A stretch of DNA of 64,000 bases. It comes from Sipunculus nudus. Its lineage: Eukaryota > Annelida > Sipuncula > Golfingiida > Sipunculidae. Under the pieces are notes generated by a model, which searched no databases, was not told the DNA's origin, and was given only the letters and a program-made list of their open reading frames with translations. The stretch lies in the NCBI GenBank assembly GCA_026874595.1, contig CM049307.1, forward strand, positions 42,972,362-43,036,361. Reading direction: 5' to 3'. A program made the translations under genes and the position numbers. This document shows, piece by piece, positions 34,194 through 47,044 of the stretch. Every line of letters starts with the position of its first letter. Position 1 is the first letter of the stretch.

Positions 34194-37100
34194 ACAAGTG
34201 GCCCGCGGGCCATGATGCTCAACTGAATTTGACGTACAGATCAGGCATGCAACTCCCTAAATGCTAACTTGGAAGTTTCTACATCCATCTGCTACAATTT
34301 GTGCCCATCTGACCAATAGAGTACTTAAATCATGTTCATTCACATAACTCACAGAAAATAGGACAATGTGGCCTTATTTCATATGGGGAAAGGAGACTCT
34401 ACAATGATGTGCCCAGAACCTCCCAGAATGTTGCCTTAGAAGATTCTAGGCCTAATGGATACAATTTGTACCAGTTTGACTGAAAGCATGCTCAAAATCA
34501 TGTTTTTGGCCATCTGTTTCCTGTATATAGGTAACCATGACCAAATTTCAGCTTCCATACAAGATTTGCCTCAGACCCCCCTCGATGTAGAGTAAGAAGT
34601 TTCTAAATTGAATGGTTACAGTCTGTGCCTTGTCAACACACAGACTGCTTCATTTAAGACCTCAAAATGCATAAAAACTAAAAATCAAATAAAGATGACA
34701 TCACAAGTCTTCAAGAATTGATGAAACAGTCCATGATCAATATCCATGGAAAGTATCAGGACAATAAATGTATTAGTTATTCATACTCATAGTCATACAC
34801 TAAAGCTTTTGTATCAACTGTTTAATTATTCTGGAATGCAATAACTGGTCCATAACTCAGAGAATACAGGTCAATATGTGTAGATTTTCAGGAACCTCCT
34901 TGTATATTAAGTCCCAAGAGGATTTTAGGACTAGCAGATACAATTTGTTCTCCGTCTGCTTATCTTGGTGCTTAAAATTATGTTTTAGGCCTGTAGTTCC
35001 CAAAATATAGAGGTCACCATGACCACAATTTCAAGTTTCTATGGAGATTTGCCTACCACCTCCCTGGATGAACAGTAGAGGTTTCTAGGTCAAATGGTTA
35101 CGGTTTGTGCCTTGTTAACAGCAGGACTGCTTCATTTGAAGGTCACAAAAATAGAGAAAACAAGGGACCTATGGGTCACAGCGCGCAGCTGTTATATATG
35201 ATAAAAAAATATGATTTAGAAATGAGGCACATGCAGGTTTAGTGTGGTAATAAAAATAAGCTGTATTATGAGTTGTTGTTGTTTAGCTTATGTATGATTT
35301 TGATAATACCTTTGGAGACAGGAAAGAGGATTGATTTCATTTATATTATTAACAAATGGAATACTCTTGTCACACAGATTTTGACTTGGCCATATAACTT
35401 ATAAGCAGAACATATAATATAAGAGTTTAACTATTTATTAAAAAAATTACAAATATTTTCCAAATATAATTTTTATTAAAAATAATAAGAGAATCATATG
35501 ATTTTTTTAAATGAAATATAACTGAAATGATTATTAAAATAATATTAAAGAATATATTCATGAATGCATTCATGAATACATTTTGAAAGTATTTGCACTG
35601 GTATTCATATACTTTCATTTTTACCTGAATTCCCATTCTTTATGCAAGAAATTTTATAATGGAGTACATATTCATATTCGTATTTAATTTTCAATTGCAA
35701 AGTATTTGCACCGTGTCTGGTATTTATATAGTTTTCACCAAACAATGATGTTGAGAATCCAGAATATACAAAATTCACACATTTAAATAATGATCATAAG
35801 TACCTGGTTTTATGACTTTTATTTATATTATAAAATATGACTTTTATTTATATTATAAAATATCATATAAATATTATATCATCAGTAACTGCAAGTTAAT
35901 TTCCTGTTATTATAACTAAAAAATTCCTTTTCTATTTTTCTTTAATTTGTTATTAAAATCAATAAAGATTTATTAATTTATTGTTTATTGTTATGTTGTT
36001 GGTTAAAACTACTAGATGAGTTGGGTTGGACACCTGGATCAACTGTGGCTAGCCATAAGCTGCCTGGCTGCCCCAGAGAATGCCTCGCGTCAAGCATGCA
36101 TAATTTGCTGAAAGTTCAACAAGGTCAACATACAGGTGACTCAAGAGGGGCTTGAGAGAGCCAAGGTCTGACATGGTCTCATAAAAACATTAATAAAAGC
36201 TACAATATTTGGCCAATTTCTTTCAGCTTTCTAAACTAAAAAGCTGAAATCCTTATGCGTGCATGATATGAAAATTGTATCAACAGTGCTTACAGGAAAC
36301 AAATGTGCCATGGTCAAAGTTGGGCAAAATTTAAGGTACTAATTTTATATTTATACTAATAACTTATAAAGTTTGAAAAATTCAGAAATAATTTTGGGTA
36401 TTCAATTGAATCTTGATTAAATAATGTTACATCCCTGACAAAAAATCTCTAGCTTCAGCAATCCCCTTGTAAAGGGAGTAAATATATTTCTTGATTTTTT
36501 ACAAAGTGCATTATGTTTGGGCCCATAACTTAAAACAATTACGCAATACTGACATCATTTCTGGCATGTGCTTAGAGAATGTACAGAAAAATATATATAT
36601 TGTATATGATTAAAGTCAGATCAGTGGTTTTGATATTAGGCAGTCTTGAAGTGTAACAATGGGTTTTTAATGGAAAAATGAAGTTTTTCATTAATATCTC
36701 GAAGGTATTAAGTCCTAGTGACCAAATTCTTGGCATGGTAGGGGATTTTGGAGACATCTAATTGTATGCCAAATTTTAGGAACTTAGAGCTGAAGATGGG
36801 GAGCTGGGCTCTTGCAAACTGCATAACACAAGTTGATGTAAACAATATGTTACATGGTGCTTGAAAACTTGAATAAAATCTACAGTTTTTGATCAACTGG
36901 TTTCAAATTTTTGGTGTTAACAGACAAAATGCTAACATAAACATGCTGTGAAAATTAAATCCACAGTACTTACAGGAATAAAACGTGCCATGGTCAAAGT
37001 TGGGCAAAATTTAAGGTACAAATTTTTTATTTTTGTTAATATTTAAAAAAATTTAAAAGATTTTGATCTAATTTTGGGTATACAATTTAATTTTGATAAA

Positions 37101-37860
37101 TTAAAGTTATATTACTGGAAAAAAAGTCCATAGCTTTAACAAGTTTTGTGTTAAGTGATCAAATATCTTTCCTGATTTTTTACAAAATGCATTATGTTTG
37201 GGACCATAACTTTTTTAAATTATATAATACAGACATAATTTCTGGCATGTACATAGGAACTATATAGGGGAATATTCATGGTAAATATGAGGAAAAACAG
37301 ATGAGTAGTTTTGATATTAGGCAGTCCTGAAGTGTGAAAATAGGTTTTTAATAAAAAATTGAGGTTTTCCTTAATTTCTCAAAGGAACAAAGTCGCAAAG
37401 ACCCAGTTTTTGGTTTGGTAGGAGATCTTGGGGACATCTAACATTATGCCGAATTTTGGATTCCTAGGTCTTACTGTTTCAAAACGTGCCACATCTATGG
37501 ACGGATAGACGGACGGACAGACGGACGGACGACGGACAATGGACCACGACTATAGCTCAGATGACTTATAGTCAGCTGAGCTAAAAATTAGAAAAAATAT
37601 GCATGGAAAGAATCATGGTAATCAATGCATTAGTTTTTCTGATACTGGAGCTTTTGTATCAAATTTATTATTATTCGGGGGGGGGGGGGGGTACTTACCA
37701 GCCCCATAGCTCAAGAGGATATAGGTCACAGTTACCTAATTTAAGGTTTCCAAGAAAATTTTTTTATGGACCTCTATGGGTGTTTAGTAAGAAATTCCTA
37801 GGTCCAGCGGTCACGATATGTGCCCTTTTAACAGCCAGCTAGACGATCTTCAAAAACATC
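34194..37860 (+). repeat. Element(s) of the ACAAG...CTCAGCTGA family, with ~680-bp internal repeat
   Basis: 5' end at 34194 (ACAAGTGGCCCGCGGGCCAT then GATGCTCAACTGA). A second 5' end is at 35160 (ACAAGGGACCTATGGGTCAC then AGCGCGCAGCTG). The 3' end near 37586 reads 'gacttatagtcagctgagct' followed by AAAAA, preceded by a (gacg)n-type run at 37500-37540. Internal phrases 'gtgccatggtcaaagttggg' recur at about 36307 and 36985 (~680 bp apart). 37600-37860 resembles part of the 336-bp unit. 35200-36000 is very AT-rich with a direct repeat around 35813-35865. Confidence 0.7.
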
Positions 37861-37919
37861 CTGCCACAAATATGTTGTGGTTCTGTCACAAGCTATGGTT
37901 TTGTGAGATTGCTATCATA

Positions 37920-38650
37920 ATAAAACCAAAACTAGATGTGGTCGGACATTGGTCCTCAGAGGACTAGTTTACATATGGGTGAAAAATTAAGTTAAATTTA
38001 AAAAATATTACAAACAGATACAGATTTTCATCCATATGCATGAGGGAAAAAATCCTACTGGATCAAATGATATTAAAGATATGTCTGAAATAATATGTGC
38101 AATAGAAAATCACCCAATGCAGTCTGTTAGCCATATTTGATTTTGAGCAAGTCTGTAATTCAATAGGTCTGGAGCCCTCATAGGCACCAATGATCCCTGT
38201 AAAATTGGCGGGGAAAGCTGTAGAAGGTTGTTGTTGAGTTATCGCATGCGTAAGAAAATCAGCAATCAGGCTGTGGCGGCCATATTGGAATTCCAACAGG
38301 TCTGTTATTCAATTGGTCTGGAGCCCTCATAGGTTCCAATCATCCCTGTGAATTTGGGAATGCTGCAGTAGGTTGTTGTTGAGTTATCACACATGAAAGA
38401 AAATCAGGGATTGGGCTGTGTCAGCCATATTGGAATTAAGACAGGTCTGTAATTCAAAAGGTCTGGAGCCCTCATAGGTACCAATCATCACTGTGAATTT
38501 GGGAAAGCTGAAAAAGGTTGTTGTTGAGTTATCGCGCGTGAAAGAAAGTGTCACTGACGGAAGGACGTAAGTAAGGAAGGACGGATGGACAGAAGGACGG
38601 ACGGACTGACACGGTGATCACTATAGGGCACCACTTTTCAAGCAGGGCCC
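37920..38650. repeat. ~150-bp tandem repeat, three copies, ending in a (gacg)n-like run
   Basis: 'ggtctggagccctcatagg' recurs near 38163, 38317 and 38460 with 'gttgttgttgagttatcgc'. It is followed by 'ggacggacggactgacacgg' and 'actatagggcaccac'. A similar closing phrase, 'actatatagggcatcc', occurs near 52470. Confidence 0.8.
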
Positions 38651-41600
38651 TAATGAAAGTGCATTAAAGGAAACATATTGAATCACTCATATATCAGGTC
38701 CATTTAAAATTTGTTAGTTTAAATATGAGTCAATAGCCAACAGTCTGTACAAGTTGTGTCCATATATTTTAAATTCCTTTCTGGGTCATGAACTAACATA
38801 AGCCCTTGCACTAATTGCGATAGCCAGTTAAAAAGCTAAATGCGAATTTCATTAGGTTTAGAGTTTGTCAACCTTGGCTTGAACTGCAAGGGTGTATAGT
38901 TAATACTGATACTTCCAGCCCTGTAGTAAACAAGGAAATTATATTTATGCCAGGAGTTCATACAATCCAATACTTTATAATAACTTGGTAAGTAAAATAT
39001 ATAGATGGCCGTACATCTATTTATAGAGGATTTGAATCTACACACACAAAATAGTTTCAAGCACGGACAGTGACAGATAGCTTTATGTTGTTAAACACCA
39101 AGGGCACTTCACAGTTCACACTTGCCATGCAGCATTAATCCAAAATGTGTTTTATATGTAGGGCAACATATATTGCTGTGTGGATATTAGTGGTAGGAAT
39201 CTGTTGTAAAATCATATTCCTTGACTGAAAGATAAAAAAGACTGATCAATTATAAATTGATTATTTTATTATCAGCTATATTTCCCTAGAATCTGCTGTA
39301 TAGAATTATACCTAAAGTATTGGGCATGTAAATTCAGTCAAACTTGTACATCATACTGAAAGGGCAAGGTAATGGGTCGTATGTTGACACTTATGATAAA
39401 CTCTGATGCTGTTTCGGTTCCTCGACTTTCTTTTATCTCTGATAGAATCAAGATGATATGACTTCTTTGGATGTACATACATCATTGTTTATGATCAGTC
39501 ATGCAAAAATGCAATCAATTTAATCAATTATGAAAGAAAAAGAAGAATCATCCATAAATTTGATTAATTGGCATACCACTAGTGGATACAAATTATCTGC
39601 AAAATATTCTGAATTTCACATGTGTGCAAGGAAAACAGTTACATAACAATAAATATTTCCACTGGTAATGCACAAGGGCTCAGAATTTTATTTCACACCC
39701 TGCAAAGGGTCTAGAAGCAAGTCCTGGTCGTGCATTTACTCAGTAAAGTTCTCACATGAAAAGTTTGCTCGAACTTGTTTTCAATTAGAAATCAATCAAA
39801 TGTGTTGACAAATGCATTTATTGTGACAAAAGGAGCTGTACTGAACATTTACCTGGAAACAATTAGCACACCTGAAGAGAACATGTTTACAAGGAATATA
39901 ATGGAGTCACTGAATCACATGTAATGTGGCTTGTACATTGTCTGTCCATACCTCATGGGAAACTTCATCAGTGTCACAATCAAATGTATATTTTTCCTTG
40001 AGTTGTTTTGAACAAATTATATACAGTAATTCTGTGATAAAAGAATGTCTCCCTGTCCTGTATGCCTGGCCTGACAGCTGGCGTGACCAAAACACTATAC
40101 CTTCAAAGCATGTCATTCTTATGACTTCTCTTTTATTTAAAATTTCTATTTAGTCTAGCCAAATTTTCATTCCATGTCCTATATAAACTAAACTTAACAG
40201 GATTTCTTTTATTTGATTTTCATTAAAATAATGAACTACAAGCCACAGACTCAATGAAGTTAAGGCTATAATCCTGTCTCTACAAAACATTTTATTTTAA
40301 TTGAGCAGCTTCATTGAAGGAATGGCTGGAATCTCTGATCATTTCAAAACTGGAAAACCAAGTATTAGACTCAATGATATCTGAAGCATGAAGGCTAACA
40401 GTGAAATTAACAGACTGCTGCAGGCAATCTGACATGTGTTTAAAATATCATAGTGGTATTCTGGAGTTGTAAAAGTTTATTTTAGCAAACCTAGATTCTC
40501 TGCCTTGTTCACATAAGGTTGTGACATATGCACACACACACCTGTTCTCACATTATATTCTTACCCTTTAGTCCTCCACTCACTGTAGATTTTATGTATG
40601 TTAATAAAATCTATGCGAGGTTTAAAGTCAATTAAAATACACACATAATTAAGCTGAGCCTTGACATGCACAAACATAATGTAATATTCTAAAAATAATT
40701 TTTCAGCCTTGAAATCACTACCTCCCATTTTTATAAAATCTGACATTTATCACACAGTAGAAATTCTACAATGAAAAAAAACCCAACATTCACAGAGTCA
40801 CAATCACCATCAAATAAATGGCACCATCTGTAGGCCATTGACCAAATCATATCAGGATAATGCTACTCACAATTTTTAATAGATCCAACCAGTATGGTCT
40901 GATTTAAGTCATGAGACTTGATGTGCTACTATTTCTGTGAAACCTGCATAAAGACTATATGCAGAACAAACAAATCTGGTGTATATTCTGTTTATACAGC
41001 AAAGTGTAGCCATGTACATAGCCAGTGGTCTAACAACATGTTATGGTATAATGCTCAAAGGTGGAGTGTTCCCTGATATGTGACATTTGCTCCACTTACC
41101 TACATTCACTGATATTCTACAGTTTTCATACGGTGCTGGTCCCTTAAAATATCTAGATGTATCACTTTATTTAAAGCTTCATAAAGGACGACTTCACTTT
41201 CGTTACTGTTGATAACATGTGACACAGAATTGACACAAACTGTCTTGATTATAAGCCTCATTTTCAAATGACTCGAGGCATGAGGATCTAATTGTAATAT
41301 TAAGACAATTACAACCTTGCCTGATGTGCTAATCAGTGCTAAATGAATACATGTATACTGTAGTCTGAAAGGGTTGACTGCAATTACAGACCCAGGCTTT
41401 TATTCAAACTTATTCAGTCTTTCATTCAAGACTATTTAAAGTTGAGAACTCATATAATAACCCCATTCCCAATTAAGGATCCTGGGGCCAGCAATTTAAC
41501 CTATTTTAGTAAGACCCACCAAACCTTTGTCAGCAATGCAATTATGCAAATACAATTTCAAGAAATCCATTAATCAGATTTTCTGTCATAATTAGTTAAA

Positions 41601-42907
41601 ATACCACAGATAATGCACTATCTTATAAATAAACAAATGTTTATGTACATTATCAGAGCATAGGCTTTCATTAGAATACATGGTATATATCAAAGCACTT
41701 TATGATACTCACAAAAACCCAGGCTTTCAATTGAATTGTTAGTGAAAACACACAGCTATTTTAACTGTACAGTTTGGATCTCCCCCAGCTGGAGACTGCC
41801 ATGTTGTGTACAACCTGTCAGCAGTACTTCTTGCAATTTGGTAAACCACTAGCACCAGGTTTTACACTGGGCAAGGTCAACTGGATACATATTGTAAACA
41901 AGCATGTAATTACACATGAATATTCTTAGCTGTGTGAAAGCTGTAATATATACATTGTAGTTGGTCAGCTAAAAGACTGGTGATGACACTTACAACCCCA
42001 AAAAACTATACAAATAATGGATTATGATTTTTTACAGATTTTTTTCTGCATAGAGAAGTTCCACCACAAAATTCCTACACTGATTTCAGTCACTGCAAAG
42101 AACTGATCACAGGATGTAGTGTAAGGTTATTACCACCCTTAGTCTATATGAGGGTTATAAATACATACAGATTTATATACAGGCAAAACTAATACAATAA
42201 GAATTTATAACACTCTCTACCTGTCAGACATAATTAACAAGTTCACCTGTCAAGTGTCATTAATAACATTCAAATAATTCAATAAGTAAACTGCCCCGGC
42301 ACCTCCTGGGGCTTGTTCACAATATTATCAAGGGGGAGGGGGCACTTGGCCACCGGGAAGTTTGGGATTACTTCCATTTCCATGAGACAGGCTAGATAAT
42401 TGGAAGTTTCCTGTTGGCCTATGTGTGGATTTTTTTTTTACTTTTTGACATCATCAAAGTTCCAACATGCGACACAGGTGACAAAAAGTTAAACCACAAT
42501 ACTGTGCTGTTCTACTGTCATTCTTTCAGAAACAGATTTGGTGCTGTGAGATGATTATCTCCTACTAAAGTTCTTCAAGAACAAAAATGAAAGTTCAGAA
42601 ATTAAAGGTGATACCAAATTCTGGATGCAGGCTCCCAAAAATAAAGATGCTGTTTGGCTGATGGTGCAACCTTAGACACATTTGCCTACATGTGTGTGTG
42701 TGTGAGCTTTGTTGCCTTATCACACCCCAGATGTTTCACAGGTCAGGTGACAGTTTAACCCAAGTACTGCACTTGTAGGTTTAATGACTGAAGGTTTTCA
42801 TAAATATTCATGGTTATTCAATTATATATTTGCATGCATGTAAAATATCTTGTTTCACAGGACATGTACAGCATAGACTTGATGTAATAACACTAGTGTG
42901 AACCTAC

Positions 42908-42954
42908 CTTCTGTGGTATTTAATTCCATCCATGGTAAAAGTATTATCTGATTC
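42908..42954 (-). other. Candidate upstream exon (47 nt) with a strong-context ATG
   Basis: The minus strand reads 'attaacattgcag', 47 nt, then GTAGGT. It contains ACCATGG and reads ESDNTFTMDGIKYHR in phase 0. If spliced directly to 30043, that ATG opens a short frame out of register with the main ATG. It could be a 5' UTR exon with a uORF, an alternative exon, or chance. The peptide resembles DNEVIEVDGVSYRQ of coding exon 3. Confidence 0.28.
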
Positions 42955-44254
42955 CTGCAATGTTAATTTAAGTTATCAGCAGTGGAATTCCCTATTAGTG
43001 TTGGTAGCTAATATCTAAGCTTAAGTGAGAGTAAACTGCAACAGACATGCTAATAACCACGGATGGACACTTCCTTGTTATCAGTGAGCAATGATATACT
43101 GCACTTTCTAAAGCTAAGGTTATCACATATGAGGTTTTGACAAAACAGGAAGCACTTCTTAAAAGACCTGGTAATAACACTGCAACAGATGTAATGGTTA
43201 TCTGCTGAGACAGGTCAACAGGTAGTACATTTTGCTCACCTCTTAAGTGTATACTAAGGTTGGATTCAGATTCTCGGGGTTGAAATTTTGTGATTTCCAT
43301 TTTTTCATTGTTTCTTGAAGGAACAATTTCACAAAACAAGACCTATGCAAAGAGTATAACCATTATTATGTGAACTAATTATATCAAATATTACATGCAC
43401 AAAATCTTATTCACAAAAAATATTGTTCATTAATGGCAGATTATTGGAAAGATCTGATATACCAGTAATTAAATATATCAAATTTTGAACATACACAATA
43501 TTTTTATTCACAATCATGAATGTCAGCCTTTTACTTCACAACTTTGCCTTCAACAATGGGACCTCCTATTCAAGAAGGTTTCATCTTCCAGTAATTAAAA
43601 TTAATTTCGAGATTATTGAGAATTTGAAACCCCTTGTGAACATAAAGGTAACCACAGTATATATGAGTAATGAGCCATCTGTGTTTTAATTTTTATTCAA
43701 TATTTCATTGATAATACTTAACATACTACAGTAGCAGTTACAACTATTGCATCAGTATGGATGTTAAACAGATTTTTTTATTTATTCATCACTGTCACAG
43801 GTTATTTAATTAATATGAAGTAGGAAAACCTTCTCATTGGACTAAAAGAACAAGAGTAGCAAAATATCTAACTGATTCTAAAGCATGAGTTTATATTGTG
43901 TTGAATCACTCAAAACTTTGGTATATCCCTTCATCATGATCACCTAAAGACATAAGTAAACCCTCATCTTCAGGCCATAATTCTATATATTCAATAAAAT
44001 GAAGCCACACATATGATATCAGGATGATGAGGCTCTTTGGCACAGTCAGTTTGAAAGGGTATCAGATAAACAATATAATGCCAATTACATTGCTATGCTC
44101 TGGTGGCCACAAACTGACCAGACTGCCCTGTTATACGCCTGACAACCTGGCCATGAAACCTGACCTCAATGTTATTAATACTCTCCTCATTATGGATTCA
44201 TTACATACCATGTAGTGGTATATATATCATGATCCTTGGTCTGAACTACGTACC

Positions 44255-44404
44255 CATACTCAGCCATATACCCCTGAGAGCACACATACCAGGTATTCAG
44301 GTGATATACAGGTGATATACTGGTCAGTGTATCCCGGTTAACCCTTCACTCACGCTGCCTCACCTTTGATCATGTATTACCTGCCTACCATCTGATTTAA
44401 TTAA
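44255..44404 (+). repeat. Dispersed duplicate, copy 1 (~150 bp)
   Basis: From 'cccatactcagccatatacc' to 'ctaccatctgatttaat', nearly identical to 50501-50647 with a few substitutions and one 2-nt gap (cactcacgctgcc versus cactcactgcc). Confidence 0.93.
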
Positions 44405-45382
44405 GTCAGGTACTGGTGTCAGTGGATAACAAGATCACAGGACCACCTCTACCAAGGATGAATGAGAAAGTTTGTGCAACCTGCATCAGTCAAGATCTTA
44501 GACCCAAATGAGCAGGTTCATACACAGAACACAGATCAAATAATATTTAAATTTTCCCTGGTGATTAAATAATGACAGAGGACACTACTGGTGCAGTCAC
44601 ATGACTGATTCCAAGTCACATGACTTGGGTTCTTTCATGTCCTAGAAACCATCAGTAATTATTCAATACTATTCTTTGGACTGCACCACACTAAGTTCAC
44701 TTAATGGACAGAATTAATCAAGGTTCACCCTTTTCAACTTCTCAGCAGTTTTATTTGCAGTCTCTCGGTCTGTATATACAGTGGTCATGCTTGCCCTGAG
44801 CCAGTGGCATGGTAAAAATTACCATCCTAATGTAGAAATTGCATGTCAGTCATGCTACTGGGAGGTGTATTAAGCTGAATCATAGTTATAGTAACAGATG
44901 CATTTTTTATGCTGGGCTTGAAATATCATGGCATTGTATTGACTAAAGGCTACATCAAACTGCTCCCTATAAGTGATTGATTCCTGGGCCATTATAATTG
45001 TACAACAAAGGATATATGCCCACTTAACATTCTTGTTGAAAGAGATGTCAAAACCATTCAGCCTGCATTAGATCTGATCACTGAGTCATATGTCAAGTAT
45101 TTTAACAATGCAGAACTCAAAGAGCATATCCCTCTGCCAAAGCCAGATTTTCTGATACTGTGGATTGCCATTTTTGTTTGTGAACTTCTAAAATTTGCAA
45201 TTTCTCTGAAAGTGCCTCACAAATATGAAGCCAACAGCAGTTATATCTCACATTTGACCAATTATTCCTTGTTTCAGGAGTATGTCTCAATGAATTTAAA
45301 AACAACTGAGATAATATTTGGTTTAAGTCGAGCATCACAGTCACTGAATATAAGCTGAGCTGAAATATTTGACCTGAGAAAA

Positions 45383-45620
45383 GTGATGTATTCAAGTCCA
45401 CACTATCCAAGCCCGAGTGCAAGTCCAAGTCCAAGCCACTCAAGTCTGAGGCCAAGTCCTTCAGGTTCGAGTCCAAAAGTGATGTATTCGAGTCCACACT
45501 ATCCAAGCCCGAGTGCAAGTCCAAGTCCAAGCCACTCAAGTCTGAGGCCAAGTCCTTCAGGTTCTAGTCCAAGTGCATCCCCTCCGAGTCTGAGTTATTT
45601 GGAACCTAAGTCCAAGTCTG
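45383..45620 (+). repeat. 96-bp tandem duplication built on degenerate AAGTCC/GAGTCC hexamers
   Basis: 'gtgatgtattcaagtccaca' (45383) recurs 96 bp on (45479) with near identity, and 'aagtccaagtcc' hexamers fill both copies. It is open on the plus strand as a Ser-Pro-rich frame and on the minus strand as a Leu/Asp/Ser-rich frame. This follows from the hexamer and is not evidence for a gene. Confidence 0.85.
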
Positions 45621-46828
45621 TGCCTAAGTCCAATAAAAATCTCTTTATTAAAAGAAATTGAAACAGGGAAATTTGAGATTATCGTGTGTGGCTTTATGTC
45701 AATGTTTAAAAAAAAAGCTTTTTACCCGAGTGTGTAATATCATTTATATCTTGATACAGAGCCAAAGCTTGGTAGTATGTAATCTTTTCTGTAATATTCT
45801 GTTAGTAGTATACTACTAGTTTCACACAAGACTTCATAGTATTTGAAATAGCTTTTTCCAGAAGGACTAGGCCTGGTTTTTTTTTTAAATCCTTACCTCC
45901 AAGTCTGGATACAATTCCTCATCCAGATAAAAAAGCAGACTTGAGTCTTACATCACTGCTTGAAAATATTAGGATTAACTATCCACTATTTCTGCCATGG
46001 GATGAAAATAATATACTACACTTGCAGTACAAGTCTGACTGGAGTTGTAGAGGATTGCAGGTGTTCTGGTTATACACCGCACCTGTGCCACTGATGCTGT
46101 GGACTTGCTCAGCATCTATTTGTTTCCTGATTATTTGTATACAAACAGTCAGCTTGCTGGCCCTGATATATTCAAGCTTCACAACACCATTGATCATCTC
46201 CCATTAATTCATGAATATAATGCATCCAGGTTCACTCCAGTAAATAAGCACACACTTAATGATGTTACACACTGTGACTCATGAGTCTGAATTTTTCTAA
46301 CATGGAGGATTATTGCCTCCACTAGGAGGATATGCTTTCATCCGTGTTTGTGTTTGTGAATGTTCACAACACTCAAGCAATCATGAATGGAATCTCATGA
46401 AATTTTCAGGGCATAATTTGGGAATGGCAGAAGGAAGAATTGATTAGATTTTGGTGTGGATCCGGTACACGACCCGCATTCAGGAACATCATCAAGGAAA
46501 AGTCGCAAATTATTATGTAGAGCCACTTATACACAAATGAACCTGGAATATTTATTGAATAAGTGAATACAAACACATGGTGTGGCCTTGCATTCCTCAA
46601 AATGCAGATTTCTAGTTGTACTAGTGCAGCTGGTTAAAAATATTTATTTTAGATGAACTGTAAAAGTAGCAAAATGTGCTGGTTAAGGCACTGATCAGCA
46701 TGTCAGAAATTGTTACTGATAATGCATACAGATCAAGGTGCCGGAAAGGACACTGGTGCAATATATAAACTGGCGTCCTTTCTTTAGCAATGAAAAGTTG
46801 TTATACACCTCCCAGAATTAACTAATTA

Positions 46829-47044
46829 GGCCAAAAAAAAGGTATGGTTCTCAGGCACCACCCGCGCCACTTTTAACCCCCTGCATCAACAATTTTATTT
46901 TGATTTTCATCTTTCAAGAAGATAAAATAATACAATTTTGATAACATTTCCTTTGTTATGTAGTTCTTTTACCTGTTTAGCAAAAAATTCTGTTATTATC
47001 TTGCTTTTCCCTGATCATATGACATTTTTATCGAAACATACAAA
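46829..47044 (+). mobile_element. 5' part of a PIF/Harbinger-like MITE, truncated
   Basis: Begins TTA-GGCCAAAAAAAAGGTATGG then 'ttctcaggcacc' and matches 58948-59153 up to 'atcgaaacatacaaaa'. There the match stops and an ACAAGGGACCCATGGGTCAC element begins at 47045. The 3' terminal inverted repeat is missing. Confidence 0.85.

Larger units (their letters stand above)
30044..42907 (-). other. Upstream region, probably 5' intron of the CCSER homolog
   Basis: The acceptor at 30044 requires at least one exon further upstream. This stretch holds the 40-bp minisatellite, a ~145-bp divergent repeat (30620-31060), a large element (34194-37860) and the ~150-bp repeat (37920-38650). 31100-34190 and 38660-42907 are AT-rich with no gene recognised. 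Confidence 0.5.

Noticed and set aside
43240-43313. Possible 74-nt exon (acceptor 'ccttcaag', donor GTGAGC)
   Set aside because: Signals are usable, but its frame stops when joined to 42908-42954 and no homology is seen; chance is likely.
45383-45661. Ser-Pro-rich 92-codon open frame on the plus strand
   Set aside because: It is a translation of a degenerate hexamer and 96-bp duplication, open on both strands, with no splice context or domain.
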